In this document: positions 42,235-51,009 of the stretch, piece by piece | How positions within the stretch are numbered: position 1 is the stretch's first letter | Layout of the letters: each line of letters opens with the position of its first letter | Assembly (NCBI GenBank): GCA_964411985.1 | Contig: CAYPNF010000010.1 | Location: forward strand, 124,001-188,000 | Source of the DNA: CAYPNF01 sp964411985 | GTDB taxonomy: Bacteria > Verrucomicrobiota > Verrucomicrobiia > Limisphaerales > J093 | DNA length: 64,000 bases | Direction: 5' to 3' | Position numbers and translations under genes: made by a program | The notes under the pieces: model-generated | The model's input: the letters and a program-made list of their open reading frames with translations, nothing else | Told to the model about the DNA's origin: nothing | The model's database searches: none

Positions 42235-44613
42235 ATGCAGGACGTTGACTTATTGCAGGAGTATCGGGATGCCGGGTCGGAAATGGCTTTCGAGCAACTG
42301 GTAGCGCGGCATGCCAATTTGGTCTACTCCACGGCCTTCCGGAGGCTGGGAGACCCCCAGTTGGCGGAGGACGCCGCCCAGCAGGTATTCTGTCTCCTGG
42401 CTCGGAAAGCCAATCAGGTCAGTCGAAGTACTTCGATGGTCGGATGGCTACATCGTGCCGCCAACTTCGTTGCATTGACCATGTTGCGTTCGGAGAACCG
42501 ACGCCGCAAACGGGAGGAGGAGGCTGGGCAGATGCATGCGAATACCACCGAATCTGACGGGCTCTGGAGCCAGATCGTCCCGATCCTGGATGACGCCTTG
42601 GAAGAACTAAGTGAGAAAGACCGGGTTGCGATACTTTTGAGGTTCTTTGAGGGAAAGGTCTTTGCCGAGGTTGGCGTTGCGTTGGGGACGAGCGAGGATA
42701 CTGCTCGAATGCGAGTGGATCGCGCGCTCGAAAAGCTACGAGGGTTACTGGTGAAAAGAGGGGTGGCTATCACCTCCGTAGCCCTCGTAGCCTTCATTTC
42801 GCAGGAAGCTGTCCAGGCCGCCCCCACCGGTCTCGTGACCCGGGTCAAGTTGCGCCTGGCCGCCGGAGCTGGGACGGCGAGTATTCCTGTGCTGTCCCTG
42901 TTCCAGAGCCTGAGGTTGTTTCCTGCCCAGACACTTAAGGTGGCCTCCGTGGCCGTGGGTTTCGTCACTCTTCTGACAGTAGGGATCTATGGGTTTCCGC
43001 AACGTTCCACTCCCCAGCCAACCCCCCGTACCGGTCCGACCCTTGGTTCTGTTTCCTCACCCACGGGACACGTCAAGGAACCCATCCTGCTCAGGAAAAG
43101 GACCGTCGCATCTCCCGCGACGAATGCCACCCTGGTGCTCCACATTGTCGAGGAGGACGGGGGACGACCCATTCCGGACGTGGGGATCAGATACAGCACC
43201 AGTGACGGGCGTAAGAGCGTTCCGCCACAAATCGTCAAAAGCACCAAACTCGGCGTGGTCGAGTTGCCGTTCCTGCGTACTCCTACAGTCCGGCTGGGGC
43301 TCTTAAGTCAAGTCGATGGCTACGCCGAGAACCGGCTGGTATGGGATGGCGCAAGGGGAGAAGTAATCCCCGACTCTTACACCTTGCGGCTAGGTCGTGC
43401 GACCCCCATCGGAGGGTTCGTGGTCGATGCAGACGGCAAGCCCGTGGCTGGGGCCGAGGTCGGGTTCGGCAACGATTCGGAGAGGGCCCTGGAGGCAAGG
43501 CCCCAGAGTGACAACTCCGGCGAGCTTTACGTGGCCACGGTTGCCGACTCCAAAGGCCAGTGGCGCATCAACCGTTTCGCCCAGCACACACTCCGCACAG
43601 TTCAAGGCTCTGCACGGGACCCCGAATATGCTGGCGAGGGCTACTTATCGGTCAAGGAGGAGCCGGGGGTACTGAAGCAACTCTTGGCGGGTACCTACGT
43701 TTTTCGACTTGGAACCCACCTGACTATGGTGGAGGTGCAGGGTATCGTCACGGATCCTGGCGGCCAACCGGTGGCCGGTGCCCACGTACTCCTAGGCGAG
43801 CTTTACGAAATCAATTCGCGGGAAACTACCACCAAGACCGACGGTTCCTTTTTCGTGAAGGGTCGCGCCGACCTGGGCTACCTGACCGCATCCGCCCGGG
43901 GCTTCGCACCAACCACAATTCGGGTTGATCTCACCAATAATCCGTCGCCATTCCATCTGACACTTCAGAAACCCAAAGCTGCCCGGCTTCGGGTCATCGA
44001 TAATTGGGGATCGGCGGTACCCGACGCCACGATCACATTTGATTCGATTGTGCGGAAGGAACGGTCTCATTTCCCAGTACAAGTCCAGGTTGAGGGGATG
44101 ACGGACCGGGAAGGTCGTTTTGAGTGGCGCGAAGCACCGGACCAGGAGCTGTCCTTCGCGATCTCCACGCCCGACCATATCCAGGCTAAAGTGAAAGTGC
44201 GGCGTGACGGCAAAGAACACGTCGTCACGATGCTTTCGCCGTTGAGGATTTCCGGCACAGTCTACGATGCCAACACTGGCCAACCGATCCCCAAGTTCCG
44301 CCTCATTACGGGTTGGTCTTATGTGGACGATATACGGGGTGGGATGACGGAGAATTGGAGCCCGCTTGACCGTTTCCAATTGAGCTTTGAGGACGGTACG
44401 TTCGAACACGTCTACAAGGAACCTGCCATCAACGCCACGCCCAACCCAAGTTTCCTGTTCAAGTTCGAAGCGGAAGGGTATGACCCGCAAGTGAGCCGTG
44501 CTGTCGCGCTCGAGGAGGGAGACGTCCGATTCGACGTCGCACTCTCCCGTACCACCCAAACAAAACACCAGCCAAGTGCGCCCGGCAACTCACCTACCCC
44601 CAGTGCCGAATAG
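42235..44613 (+). CDS. ECF sigma factor fused to membrane helix and periplasmic domains
   Basis: A 792-residue protein from the ATG at 42235. Residues 1-180 are an ECF sigma-70 factor: region 2 (EMAFEQLVARHANLVYSTAF, EDAAQQVFCLLARKA) and region 4 (LSEKDRVAILLRFFEGKVFAE, then DTARMRVDRALEKLR). A hydrophobic segment follows, another helix sits near 250 (VASVAVGFVTLLTVGIYGF), and the remainder is tandem carboxypeptidase-regulatory-like domains (IGGFVVDADGKPVAGAEVGF, VQGIVTDPGGQPVAGAHVLL). The same beta domains occur in the M56 protein upstream, so both may sense the same type of external signal. Sigma fusions of this sort are known from Verrucomicrobia. Confidence 0.9.
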   Translation: MQDVDLLQEYRDAGSEMAFEQLVARHANLVYSTAFRRLGDPQLAEDAAQQVFCLLARKANQVSRSTSMVGWLHRAANFVALTMLRSENRRRKREEEAGQMHANTTESDGLWSQIVPILDDALEELSEKDRVAILLRFFEGKVFAEVGVALGTSEDTARMRVDRALEKLRGLLVKRGVAITSVALVAFISQEAVQAAPTGLVTRVKLRLAAGAGTASIPVLSLFQSLRLFPAQTLKVASVAVGFVTLLTVGIYGFPQRSTPQPTPRTGPTLGSVSSPTGHVKEPILLRKRTVASPATNATLVLHIVEEDGGRPIPDVGIRYSTSDGRKSVPPQIVKSTKLGVVELPFLRTPTVRLGLLSQVDGYAENRLVWDGARGEVIPDSYTLRLGRATPIGGFVVDADGKPVAGAEVGFGNDSERALEARPQSDNSGELYVATVADSKGQWRINRFAQHTLRTVQGSARDPEYAGEGYLSVKEEPGVLKQLLAGTYVFRLGTHLTMVEVQGIVTDPGGQPVAGAHVLLGELYEINSRETTTKTDGSFFVKGRADLGYLTASARGFAPTTIRVDLTNNPSPFHLTLQKPKAARLRVIDNWGSAVPDATITFDSIVRKERSHFPVQVQVEGMTDREGRFEWREAPDQELSFAISTPDHIQAKVKVRRDGKEHVVTMLSPLRISGTVYDANTGQPIPKFRLITGWSYVDDIRGGMTENWSPLDRFQLSFEDGTFEHVYKEPAINATPNPSFLFKFEAEGYDPQVSRAVALEEGDVRFDVALSRTTQTKHQPSAPGNSPTPSAE

Positions 44614-44645
44614 AGACCTCCAAGACCCAAACCAGGAAATCCCAT

Positions 44646-44921
44646 ATGCCTCACATCAGAAGGAAACGTATCGTTACCCGGGAACCCGGATACTACATGA
44701 GCGGCCCCTCCATCCCCCGAGCCGGATTGTTCTTTTTCATGGGTACTGGAGTCGTGGGCCTGCTCTTCATCGCGGCCCTAGCCCTGGCTCCCATGCCGGA
44801 GGCGACTCCACGTAGCGTGACCATCACGACCTTCGCCGCAGTGCCTGAGCCGAGCACCTACGCCTTCGTGGCGGGTGGGATGCTAGTGGCATTTGCGGGG
44901 TGGCGGAAGTGGCGACGGTGA
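44646..44921 (+). CDS. Small PEP-CTERM protein
   Basis: A 91-residue protein with a membrane helix (GLFFFMGTGVVGLLFIAALA) and a C-terminal PEP-CTERM signal: VPEPSTYAF, a hydrophobic segment and a basic end (WRKWRR). PEP-CTERM tails are recognised by exosortase for sorting to the surface. Between the two hydrophobic parts there are only about 25 residues, so the passenger is very short. It follows the sigma-fusion gene by 32 bp and may belong to its operon. Confidence 0.75.
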   Translation: MPHIRRKRIVTREPGYYMSGPSIPRAGLFFFMGTGVVGLLFIAALALAPMPEATPRSVTITTFAAVPEPSTYAFVAGGMLVAFAGWRKWRR

Positions 44922-45080
44922 GATCTCATTTCCCTCGGACGAGCCCCGTCAGGGAAGTTTGAGGTAGGCGGGATGGTACACGGACACCAAGCCCTCTAAA
45001 AGCCGCCTGGGGCATTTTGTTTGGTGGGAGGTTCCAGCCATTCATAAAGCTGTTTGAAAGCCCCTTGGTGAGCCAATATT

Positions 45081-45854
45081 TTACAGCTCCTCGATCGCTC
45101 TGCGGATTGGTCCACTGCGCAGAGGCTCTGCGCCATAGGCCCATCGCCGTTCACGGATGTTATAGCCAAACCGACTGTCACCGTTTTCGTCCTCCTCTGC
45201 ATACACGTTAGCCCACCCGGCTGGGGCACTCGAAATGAGAACTACCTGCCCTCCGACTTTCAAAGTTTTCCACCTGTGTTGCGGATGAGGAGGATATGCT
45301 GAATCAATGAATGCCACCAACCATCCTGGCCAGTCTTCGTCCGACTTGATTTGTGAAAGGGCATCCAGCACATGTTTACAGCAACGGTTCAAATGCCCCT
45401 GGGGAAGACCTGATCGCTGAGTGACCCAGTCCGGACAAGTGCAAGAGGGGCCGTTCAGGTTCACTTCGTACTGAACCCCCTTCGCAGTAAGCGAGTTCAC
45501 TCGAATCTGGATGGGTAAGGGCGGAATCCAAGGTTCATTGTGGTCGAGTCCGATGATGTCATTGGCGAGCTTAGCTACCCGTTCTATCAGTGCCTCGGAC
45601 TGTGTCCTGGCCCAGTTCCTCTGAATTCTGAGAAGTAGCCGCCCGATCTTCCTCATCTCAGTCTTGGTCACTTTCCCATCTGCCCAGACTTCCTGCAAGG
45701 GTCCGACAAGCACATTCCCAGGCCAATGAAAGCACGCCTCCCGGTGTTCGTTGAGCCACGCGGCCAAGTTATACAATTCATCGCCAGAGATCTCGCCATC
45801 CTCAAGTATTGATTCGCAGATAACCAGTAATTCTGTCGGATCGTATGCTTCCAT
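45081..45854 (-). CDS. SWIM zinc-finger protein with TerB-like helical N-terminus
   Basis: A 257-residue protein. The N-terminal 100 residues have two acidic helix-loop units (ILEDGEISGDEL, VWADGKVTKTEM) of the TerB/BRCT-associated type. A SWIM finger follows, with CTCPDW and NRCCKHV giving Cys138, Cys140, Cys159 and His161 (CxCx(n)CxH). SWIM fingers bind DNA or protein. The final 70 residues are unrecognised. It is the neighbour of the CRISPR locus but transcribed away from cas9. Confidence 0.75.
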   Translation of the reverse strand: MEAYDPTELLVICESILEDGEISGDELYNLAAWLNEHREACFHWPGNVLVGPLQEVWADGKVTKTEMRKIGRLLLRIQRNWARTQSEALIERVAKLANDIIGLDHNEPWIPPLPIQIRVNSLTAKGVQYEVNLNGPSCTCPDWVTQRSGLPQGHLNRCCKHVLDALSQIKSDEDWPGWLVAFIDSAYPPHPQHRWKTLKVGGQVVLISSAPAGWANVYAEEDENGDSRFGYNIRERRWAYGAEPLRSGPIRRAIEEL

Positions 45855-46059
45855 ATTCCAGTGGTGGTTGATCGGTATGAGAACACACCAATCCCCTAGC
45901 GTCTACACCTGAGCAACGGGCTGTCGCGGCTCTTTGAGTGTGCATGGCCCCAAATCCGGCGCCACTCTCAACGGGTCGCCGGCTTATTAATGGAGTACCT
46001 GCGAGCGATACCTTGGATAGGCAAGCCTCGACGGGAGCGACTCATGGGGCCTTCTTCTC

Positions 46060-46130
46060 CCCTCTGTCTTCAGCATACCGTATGTGTCGAACATTAATTC
46101 CTGCGGTGGACCCTCGGCTACCATAGTCGG
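46060..46130 (-). repeat. Short copy of a dispersed repeat
   Basis: About 54 bp here (core TCTTCAGCATACCG at 46069) match the region near 62690-62735, with one mismatch in the 29-bp core at 46069-46097. A second short match, CCATAGTC (46118-46125), lies closer to the core here than in the other copy, suggesting an internal deletion. Read on the minus strand both copies encode NVRH(I/M)RYAE. It lies between the SWIM gene and the tracrRNA. Confidence 0.6.
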
Positions 46131-46217
46131 GAAGGGTTCCAGGACGCACCTACTTCGCGGACATCGGACCCTAGTGAGTCCTGGTCCATGGTTTGCCTGG
46201 AAATGCTCCTGACGGAC

Positions 46218-46244
46218 AAAAAAAAGAGGGGCTGCGAAAGCCCC
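46218..46244 (-). terminator. tracrRNA terminator
   Basis: AGCCCC/GGGGCT form a 6-bp GC stem (46228-46233 with 46239-46244) around a 5-nt loop; reading on the minus strand it is followed by CTC and then eight T residues (46225-46218). This is a classical Rho-independent terminator in the minus direction only, which fixes the strand of the tracrRNA. Confidence 0.9.
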
Positions 46245-46320
46245 TGTATCCGAGTTGCGGGTTGAATGTCAGGCTTGCTCTCAGACCGACAAGTGGTTCC
46301 TGACCCGCAGGTTTTGATCT
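46218..46320 (-). ncRNA. tracrRNA of the type II-C CRISPR system
   Basis: On the minus strand AGATCAAAAC (46320-46311) is a perfect 10-nt match to the array strand and so pairs with the first ten bases of the minus-strand repeat (GTTTTGATCT). Downstream come a nested stem (TGCGGGT with ACCCGCA, and inside it CAGG with CCTG) and a strong terminator ending at a T-run (46225-46218). Order anti-repeat, hairpins, terminator is that of Cas9 tracrRNAs. It is divergent from cas9. Length is about 103 nt if it starts at the anti-repeat, as the promoter predicts. No longer anti-repeat was found anywhere else. Confidence 0.85.
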
Positions 46321-46321
46321 G

Positions 46322-46355
46322 TTGCAATCCTCATTTGATTTGTGCATGATGTCAA
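46322..46355. promoter_or_regulatory. Overlapping tracrRNA and cas9 promoters
   Basis: Minus strand: TTGACA (46355-46350), 17-bp spacer and GAGGAT (46332-46327) predict a start near 46320, exactly at the anti-repeat. Plus strand: TTGCAA (46322-46327), 17-bp spacer and CATGAT (46345-46350) predict a cas9 start near 46357. The -35 of one overlaps the -10 of the other, so they should compete. The elements are read by eye; the -10 boxes match consensus at 3 and 4 of 6 positions. Confidence 0.5.
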
Positions 46356-46377
46356 CATGGAAGTTCTTAAGGACCTA

Positions 46378-49300
46378 ATGGCAAAGTGGCACCGTGATCC
46401 TTTTTACACCTCCGCTGTCGTGCTCGGAGTGGACATCGGCTTGGAAGGGATTGGAGTCTGGCTACGGAAGGGCGTGAAGCCCCTTTTCCACGCGACATAC
46501 CTGGTGTCCCTTCCTGAAGCCGCTCCTCTGGAAAACAGACGGCTCAAACGTTCAGCGCGAAGATCGCGCAAGAGCCGAAAGCACCGCGACTTTCTGTTTC
46601 GCCAGTGGTGCGCGAAGTGCGATTTGCCCACCACCCCTTTGGAGAAGAAGAATCACGACCCGTTCAAATTGCGTCATCAGGCCGTTACCTCCCAATTGAA
46701 GAGTAAGGAAGGGTTGGTCATTTGTTTGCACCATTTGGTGCGGCACAGAGGCTACGATTACCATCTCACCGAAGAAGGCGCGTATCCATGGGGCGACGAT
46801 CTCCGAAAGCAGGACATCTTGGACTGGGCACGCACCACCGCGTGTAGGCCTGACTACGCCAAGGACATTCAGTACCTGATATCTGACTGGCCCGAAAAGG
46901 ATCGTGATTCCGTGCTGACGGCCCTTGAGGAGGCAGTGGCGAGGTATGAAAGCCAACCTATTCTCCGAGCGCTCAGGACTTATGTTGCGGAGAAGAAACC
47001 TCACCTGCGGGCTCCAATCCGGGGAACACAGAACAACTACCCGCGCGAATTGGTGACTGCCCACGCCCGCGAAATCTTGGAGCGACACAAGTCCATGTTT
47101 CAACCTGGGCCAAGTTTTTCCCAAGCAGTCGAGGAGCTGTTAGGAGACAAGACAGGGATTATCAACTACCACCGTAAGGAACCGGGAGCCCTTGCAGACC
47201 GCAAGATCAAGCCGTGCCCATTTGCACCGAGACTCTTCGCTGGTAAGAAGGAGAAGTGTGCCCTGAATGCCGACCGGGGCCTCCGCAAGTTCAAGGTTTT
47301 GGAGTTCCTGGCCACACGACAGTTTGTTGATTCTGGGCTGAGGCGCGTCTATGCAACCCCCGAACTGATCGCGAAATTACTCATCTGGGTTGAAGCAGAT
47401 TGCGAGGCGGTTGAAGCGAAACACCAGCGGGCGGATCTCAGGGATCTGAGGAAGATGATCGAGGAGACGCTCAAACCCTCGTCGCCCGGTAAGAAGGTAA
47501 CCCTAGCCAAAGGTGAGGAACTCAACAAACTCTACCTGGAGCACCTCAAGGACCTGCTCAAGCCCGACTTGGGCGTTCTGGGAAAACGAGGCTCGATGAG
47601 CTCTGCATCCGCAGTGGAATTGCTGAAACGGGCCACGGTCGACGGCACCAGTTTTGAGCCCAGCGCGATTCGCAATCGGTTGACTGACTACTATGAATGG
47701 AGACTGGATTCGGATCGTGGCTACGGCCAATTCCCCCAGGTCGAATTTCTGATGGGCCACCCGAAACAGAACGATCCCGGAGCTGTCCACGGTGTTCTGA
47801 GACGCATCTTCGCAAATCCCGACGTCGTGAAGGCCCTCCGAGGGAAGGAAGTCCCCGATTACACCATCATCGAAGTGATCGGAGACATCCCCAGGAATGC
47901 CAACGAGCGCAAGGAGCTCCAGAGTGAGCAACGAGCGCGGCAGGAGGCCAAGCAGAAGATTTTCAGTGAATATGGGCTGTCAAAGGACGCGAATGAGGTA
48001 GACCGGAAACGGGCGCTCCTGTTCGACCAGCAAAACGGCATATGTCCTTACACCGGTAAAGAACTAGGATCGCCGTTGAGGGCAGATCTTCAGATGGACC
48101 ATATGTTTCCACGGAGTGCGGGTGGAATCAGCGAGTTGCGAAACCTGGTGCTCACCCATGCCGTCACGAATATGGCTAAGGGAGATCGGACACCCCGTGA
48201 AGCGGCGACTGCTGGTGCATTTGGACAGCCTTGGGAGAGTATCTTGGATCGCCTGCCCGCGATGAAGTGGGGGTCTGGCAAAAACGGGGCGATGGGCAAG
48301 ATGGATCTCTTCAAATGGTCCGACGCTACGAGTATACCAGACTTCCAGAACACCACCCGGGTGGCACAGTTGGCCAGGCAGTTGCGCGATGAGATCGCGC
48401 GGTGGATGGGGGTAAAGGGAAACGCAAAGCTGATGAGCCAGAGAATTGGGACGCCGAGTGGTTTCCTGACGGGCGTGTGCCGAGAGAGTTGGCGGGACAA
48501 GTTACCTAGGAAAGACCGAGGAAATCTCCGGCATCACATGTGGGATGCCGCAGTCATTTCCCATATTCCGCCAGGCAAGGGACTGAATCATGCTCGATAC
48601 GGAGGGATTTTCTACCACGTAGCCGCCACAGTTTCCGGAGATATCCGGATGCGGGCTCTCGAAGGCTTAGGGCCGGATCTTTTGGACTTCGAGAAAGCTC
48701 ACTTTTCGACCTGTTTGGTGCTCAAACCCAGGCGATCAAGGTCTAAGAAGGCAAAGTTTGATGAGACCATCTACGGTGTGGACCAAGATGGCAGTCTCTG
48801 GGCCCGCAAACCACTTCTGGTACCGCAAGCTTCCCCTGACGCACCCAAGATTCCCGCAAAGAACGTGGAAGAGTGGATCAAAGACTCCGGAGTCAACGAC
48901 GAGCATCAGAGACTTCCGGGTAAAGTGCTACAACGCTGGATGGACAAGGGAGGTACCACTCCGCTAGTTCTACGCGGGGGATCGAGGGTTGGATCACTGC
49001 CTGTGCGCGGCACAAAGGAAGCCGTCCCCGCGCTTGCACCCCACTGTAACCGTGAAGGCGAAATGATCGGTTTGAAGAAGACGACCGAGACCTTCGTAAG
49101 GTGCGAGATCTGGGTTACCAAGAAATTGGCCAAGGACGGTCGGGTGCTTAAAGATGTTAATGGCCAGCCCGTACTGGAGTATCACAAACGATTGATACCT
49201 CACCCCCGGAACCTGGCGAACATTCGGAACCGGATTATGTCCTGCTCAGGCAAACGCTTGAGCTGGGCCGGGAATCTTGAGGACCAGGAGATGATCGAAT

Positions 49301-49842
49301 TGGGGCTTTCGGAGGAATTGCGGGATTTGGAGAGGTTGCGGCAGAAGCAGAAAGGGGCGAATCTAGTTGCCGCTCCATCCGAACGCGCTGTTGAAGGAAG
49401 TCAAACGGATCTCTTCCCCAAAGCCCCGGTGTCAGCGGCCGGCTCCAAGCCGCTCGCTATACTCAAACTCAGTTTGCGGAAGATCTATGCTCAGCTCCCC
49501 AGGTATGCTCACCGACTGCAAGATGCAGAAGGAAACGACATCAGCAAACTCAAGAAAGGCGACTTGTTGCTGGTACCGCTTAACCGAGAGGGAGGGATCT
49601 GCGGGCGGGGCACGGAACCATATAAAGAGCACTGGTACCGAGTTTCCGCACTCAACACTAGCGGCCAAATCGAGATGGTCCTTGCCGAATACAAACAGCC
49701 TAAGGTGCCGTCGCAACAAGAAGTACGAGCCAAAGCTCTCACTCCAAGCGAACAGGATGCGTGGTTGTTGAAGGTCTATAAACGAAGTCCATCGAGTGCT
49801 GACGTCCTTGCACACTTACTCGAGCGCACACCAAGAACGTGA
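46378..49842 (+). CDS. cas9: CRISPR-associated endonuclease Cas9, type II-C
   Basis: RNA-guided double-strand DNA nuclease. I place the start at the ATG at 46378 (1154 residues), with AAGGA five to nine bases upstream; GTG at 46342 and ATG at 46357 are in-frame alternatives without a ribosome site. Numbering from 46342: RuvC-I VLGVDIGLEGIG (Asp31), arginine-rich bridge helix ENRRLKRSARRSRKSRKHR (about 64-82), RuvC-II YTIIEVIGD (Glu511), HNH QNGICPYTGK and LQMDHMFPRSAGG (Asp586, His587) with LRNLVLTHAVTNMAKGDR, and RuvC-III LRHHMWDAAVISH (His731, His732, Asp735). All catalytic residues are present. Length and the cas9-cas1-cas2 set without csn2 or cas4 indicate II-C. The C-terminal 300 residues should read the PAM. 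Its stop overlaps the cas1 start (GTGA). Confidence 0.96.
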   Translation: MAKWHRDPFYTSAVVLGVDIGLEGIGVWLRKGVKPLFHATYLVSLPEAAPLENRRLKRSARRSRKSRKHRDFLFRQWCAKCDLPTTPLEKKNHDPFKLRHQAVTSQLKSKEGLVICLHHLVRHRGYDYHLTEEGAYPWGDDLRKQDILDWARTTACRPDYAKDIQYLISDWPEKDRDSVLTALEEAVARYESQPILRALRTYVAEKKPHLRAPIRGTQNNYPRELVTAHAREILERHKSMFQPGPSFSQAVEELLGDKTGIINYHRKEPGALADRKIKPCPFAPRLFAGKKEKCALNADRGLRKFKVLEFLATRQFVDSGLRRVYATPELIAKLLIWVEADCEAVEAKHQRADLRDLRKMIEETLKPSSPGKKVTLAKGEELNKLYLEHLKDLLKPDLGVLGKRGSMSSASAVELLKRATVDGTSFEPSAIRNRLTDYYEWRLDSDRGYGQFPQVEFLMGHPKQNDPGAVHGVLRRIFANPDVVKALRGKEVPDYTIIEVIGDIPRNANERKELQSEQRARQEAKQKIFSEYGLSKDANEVDRKRALLFDQQNGICPYTGKELGSPLRADLQMDHMFPRSAGGISELRNLVLTHAVTNMAKGDRTPREAATAGAFGQPWESILDRLPAMKWGSGKNGAMGKMDLFKWSDATSIPDFQNTTRVAQLARQLRDEIARWMGVKGNAKLMSQRIGTPSGFLTGVCRESWRDKLPRKDRGNLRHHMWDAAVISHIPPGKGLNHARYGGIFYHVAATVSGDIRMRALEGLGPDLLDFEKAHFSTCLVLKPRRSRSKKAKFDETIYGVDQDGSLWARKPLLVPQASPDAPKIPAKNVEEWIKDSGVNDEHQRLPGKVLQRWMDKGGTTPLVLRGGSRVGSLPVRGTKEAVPALAPHCNREGEMIGLKKTTETFVRCEIWVTKKLAKDGRVLKDVNGQPVLEYHKRLIPHPRNLANIRNRIMSCSGKRLSWAGNLEDQEMIELGLSEELRDLERLRQKQKGANLVAAPSERAVEGSQTDLFPKAPVSAAGSKPLAILKLSLRKIYAQLPRYAHRLQDAEGNDISKLKKGDLLLVPLNREGGICGRGTEPYKEHWYRVSALNTSGQIEMVLAEYKQPKVPSQQEVRAKALTPSEQDAWLLKVYKRSPSSADVLAHLLERTPRT

Positions 49843-50735
49843 TCAACCACCTCATCCTCCTCAGCGAGGATCAGAGGCTCCATGTAGAGGACGGAAAACT
49901 TGTCTCTGGTTCTCGGAAGTTGGCGATCCACTCACTTGGGAGTATCCAGTGTTTCAGCTCAAGTTGCCATTGGTCGCAAACGGCGCTCGAGATGTTGTCG
50001 GAGCAGTGTCCCGTAATCCTCGCTCGATGGGACAAGGGTGCGAGGAAGTGGCGAACGTTTGCCTTACAGCCGAGAGCGAGGTACGTGAACCCGACTGCCC
50101 TTTGGAAGCTGTGCAGGCTTGCCCCTCAAAAGGCCACCCAACTCGCCAGTACGCTAATCTGGACCAAGATCTGCAACCAGCAGACGATGTTGCGCGTTTT
50201 TGACCCTACTTTGGCACCTAAACCCCAGCTGAAGGAAAATTCTTTCTGTCGAATACTCAGGCTTGAGGCAAGCTATGCCCGGTTCTTTTGGGCTCGTTTC
50301 TTTGGCGCACTATCCCAAGATTTGTTCGAGAGGGAACGTAAGAAACCAGCGCACCCACTTAATGCCGCGCTGAATTATGGCTATGGGTTTCTCTATCACG
50401 CAATCGAGTGGCAGGCCCTGGCCTGCGGGCTCGATCCTTCGGTGGGGATCATCCATCGCCTCCGACGCAGTCGGCCAAGCCTGGTTTGTGACCTGATCGA
50501 ACCTCTTCGATGTGTAGTTGAGCTCTCCGTGGTCAAGCACTTGGATGACCTGAAGGAGTCAAAACGGATGGCGGGTCACTTCGCCGAAATGATGGAGACG
50601 AAGTTCCGCTATCGCGATGGCCTCTTCCGGGTTCGGTCCATCATCCGCCTCATGATTGAATCCTTCGTCCGCGCGCTAGATGGCAAGGAGCCCATCCAGC
50701 CCTTTATTCTCCATGCTCGTGATGCTTGCCTATGA
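49839..50735 (+). CDS. cas1: CRISPR-associated integrase Cas1
   Basis: A 298-residue Cas1 starting at GTG that overlaps the cas9 stop. Metal ligands of the integrase are visible: RLEASYARFFW (Glu143), VGIIHRL (His206) and LVCDLIEP (Asp218). LNYGYGFLYHAIE and ACGLDPSVG are further family signatures. With Cas2 it inserts new spacers at the end of the array. Length is normal for type II. Confidence 0.96.
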   Translation: MINHLILLSEDQRLHVEDGKLVSGSRKLAIHSLGSIQCFSSSCHWSQTALEMLSEQCPVILARWDKGARKWRTFALQPRARYVNPTALWKLCRLAPQKATQLASTLIWTKICNQQTMLRVFDPTLAPKPQLKENSFCRILRLEASYARFFWARFFGALSQDLFERERKKPAHPLNAALNYGYGFLYHAIEWQALACGLDPSVGIIHRLRRSRPSLVCDLIEPLRCVVELSVVKHLDDLKESKRMAGHFAEMMETKFRYRDGLFRVRSIIRLMIESFVRALDGKEPIQPFILHARDACL

Positions 50736-51009
50736 CGTTCCGGAGCAACGGCACCAGACTCTGATTCGGAAGGAATTCGAACGGGTGGGCGGCATCCGAG
50801 TACAGTACAGCATTTACCTCTTTAATGGAGAGGAACATGAATGCGAGAGAGTCATCCGGTTTATGAGGCGCGTCGTGGCAGGAGTACCTGGAGATATTCG
50901 ACTATTCCCCATGGAAGAAGCCACCTGGGCGAGGCAGATTGTCCTTTCGGAGATCCTTTCCACGAGTGAGCGTGTCGCTGACTTGCGGGAATTCGTCAAA
51001 GTGTGGTAA
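50713..51009 (+). CDS. cas2: CRISPR-associated protein Cas2
   Basis: A 98-residue ferredoxin-fold protein from the ATG at 50713, which lies inside the end of cas1 (23-bp overlap); upstream extension to 50680 is not needed. It begins MLVMLAYDVPEQ with the usual aspartate and contains VQYSIYLFNGEEHECE. It is the structural partner of Cas1 in spacer acquisition. The array begins 37 bp after its stop. Confidence 0.95.
   Translation: MLVMLAYDVPEQRHQTLIRKEFERVGGIRVQYSIYLFNGEEHECERVIRFMRRVVAGVPGDIRLFPMEEATWARQIVLSEILSTSERVADLREFVKVW

Noticed and set aside
46311..46378. tracrRNA on the plus strand
   Set aside because: It would pair with the 3' part of a plus-strand repeat, run straight into cas9, and have no terminator; the minus strand gives the expected order of anti-repeat, hairpins and terminator.
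46342..51009. Type II-A or II-B classification of the Cas9 locus
   Set aside because: No csn2 or cas4 frame lies between cas2 and the array or beside cas9; cas9-cas1-cas2 only is II-C.
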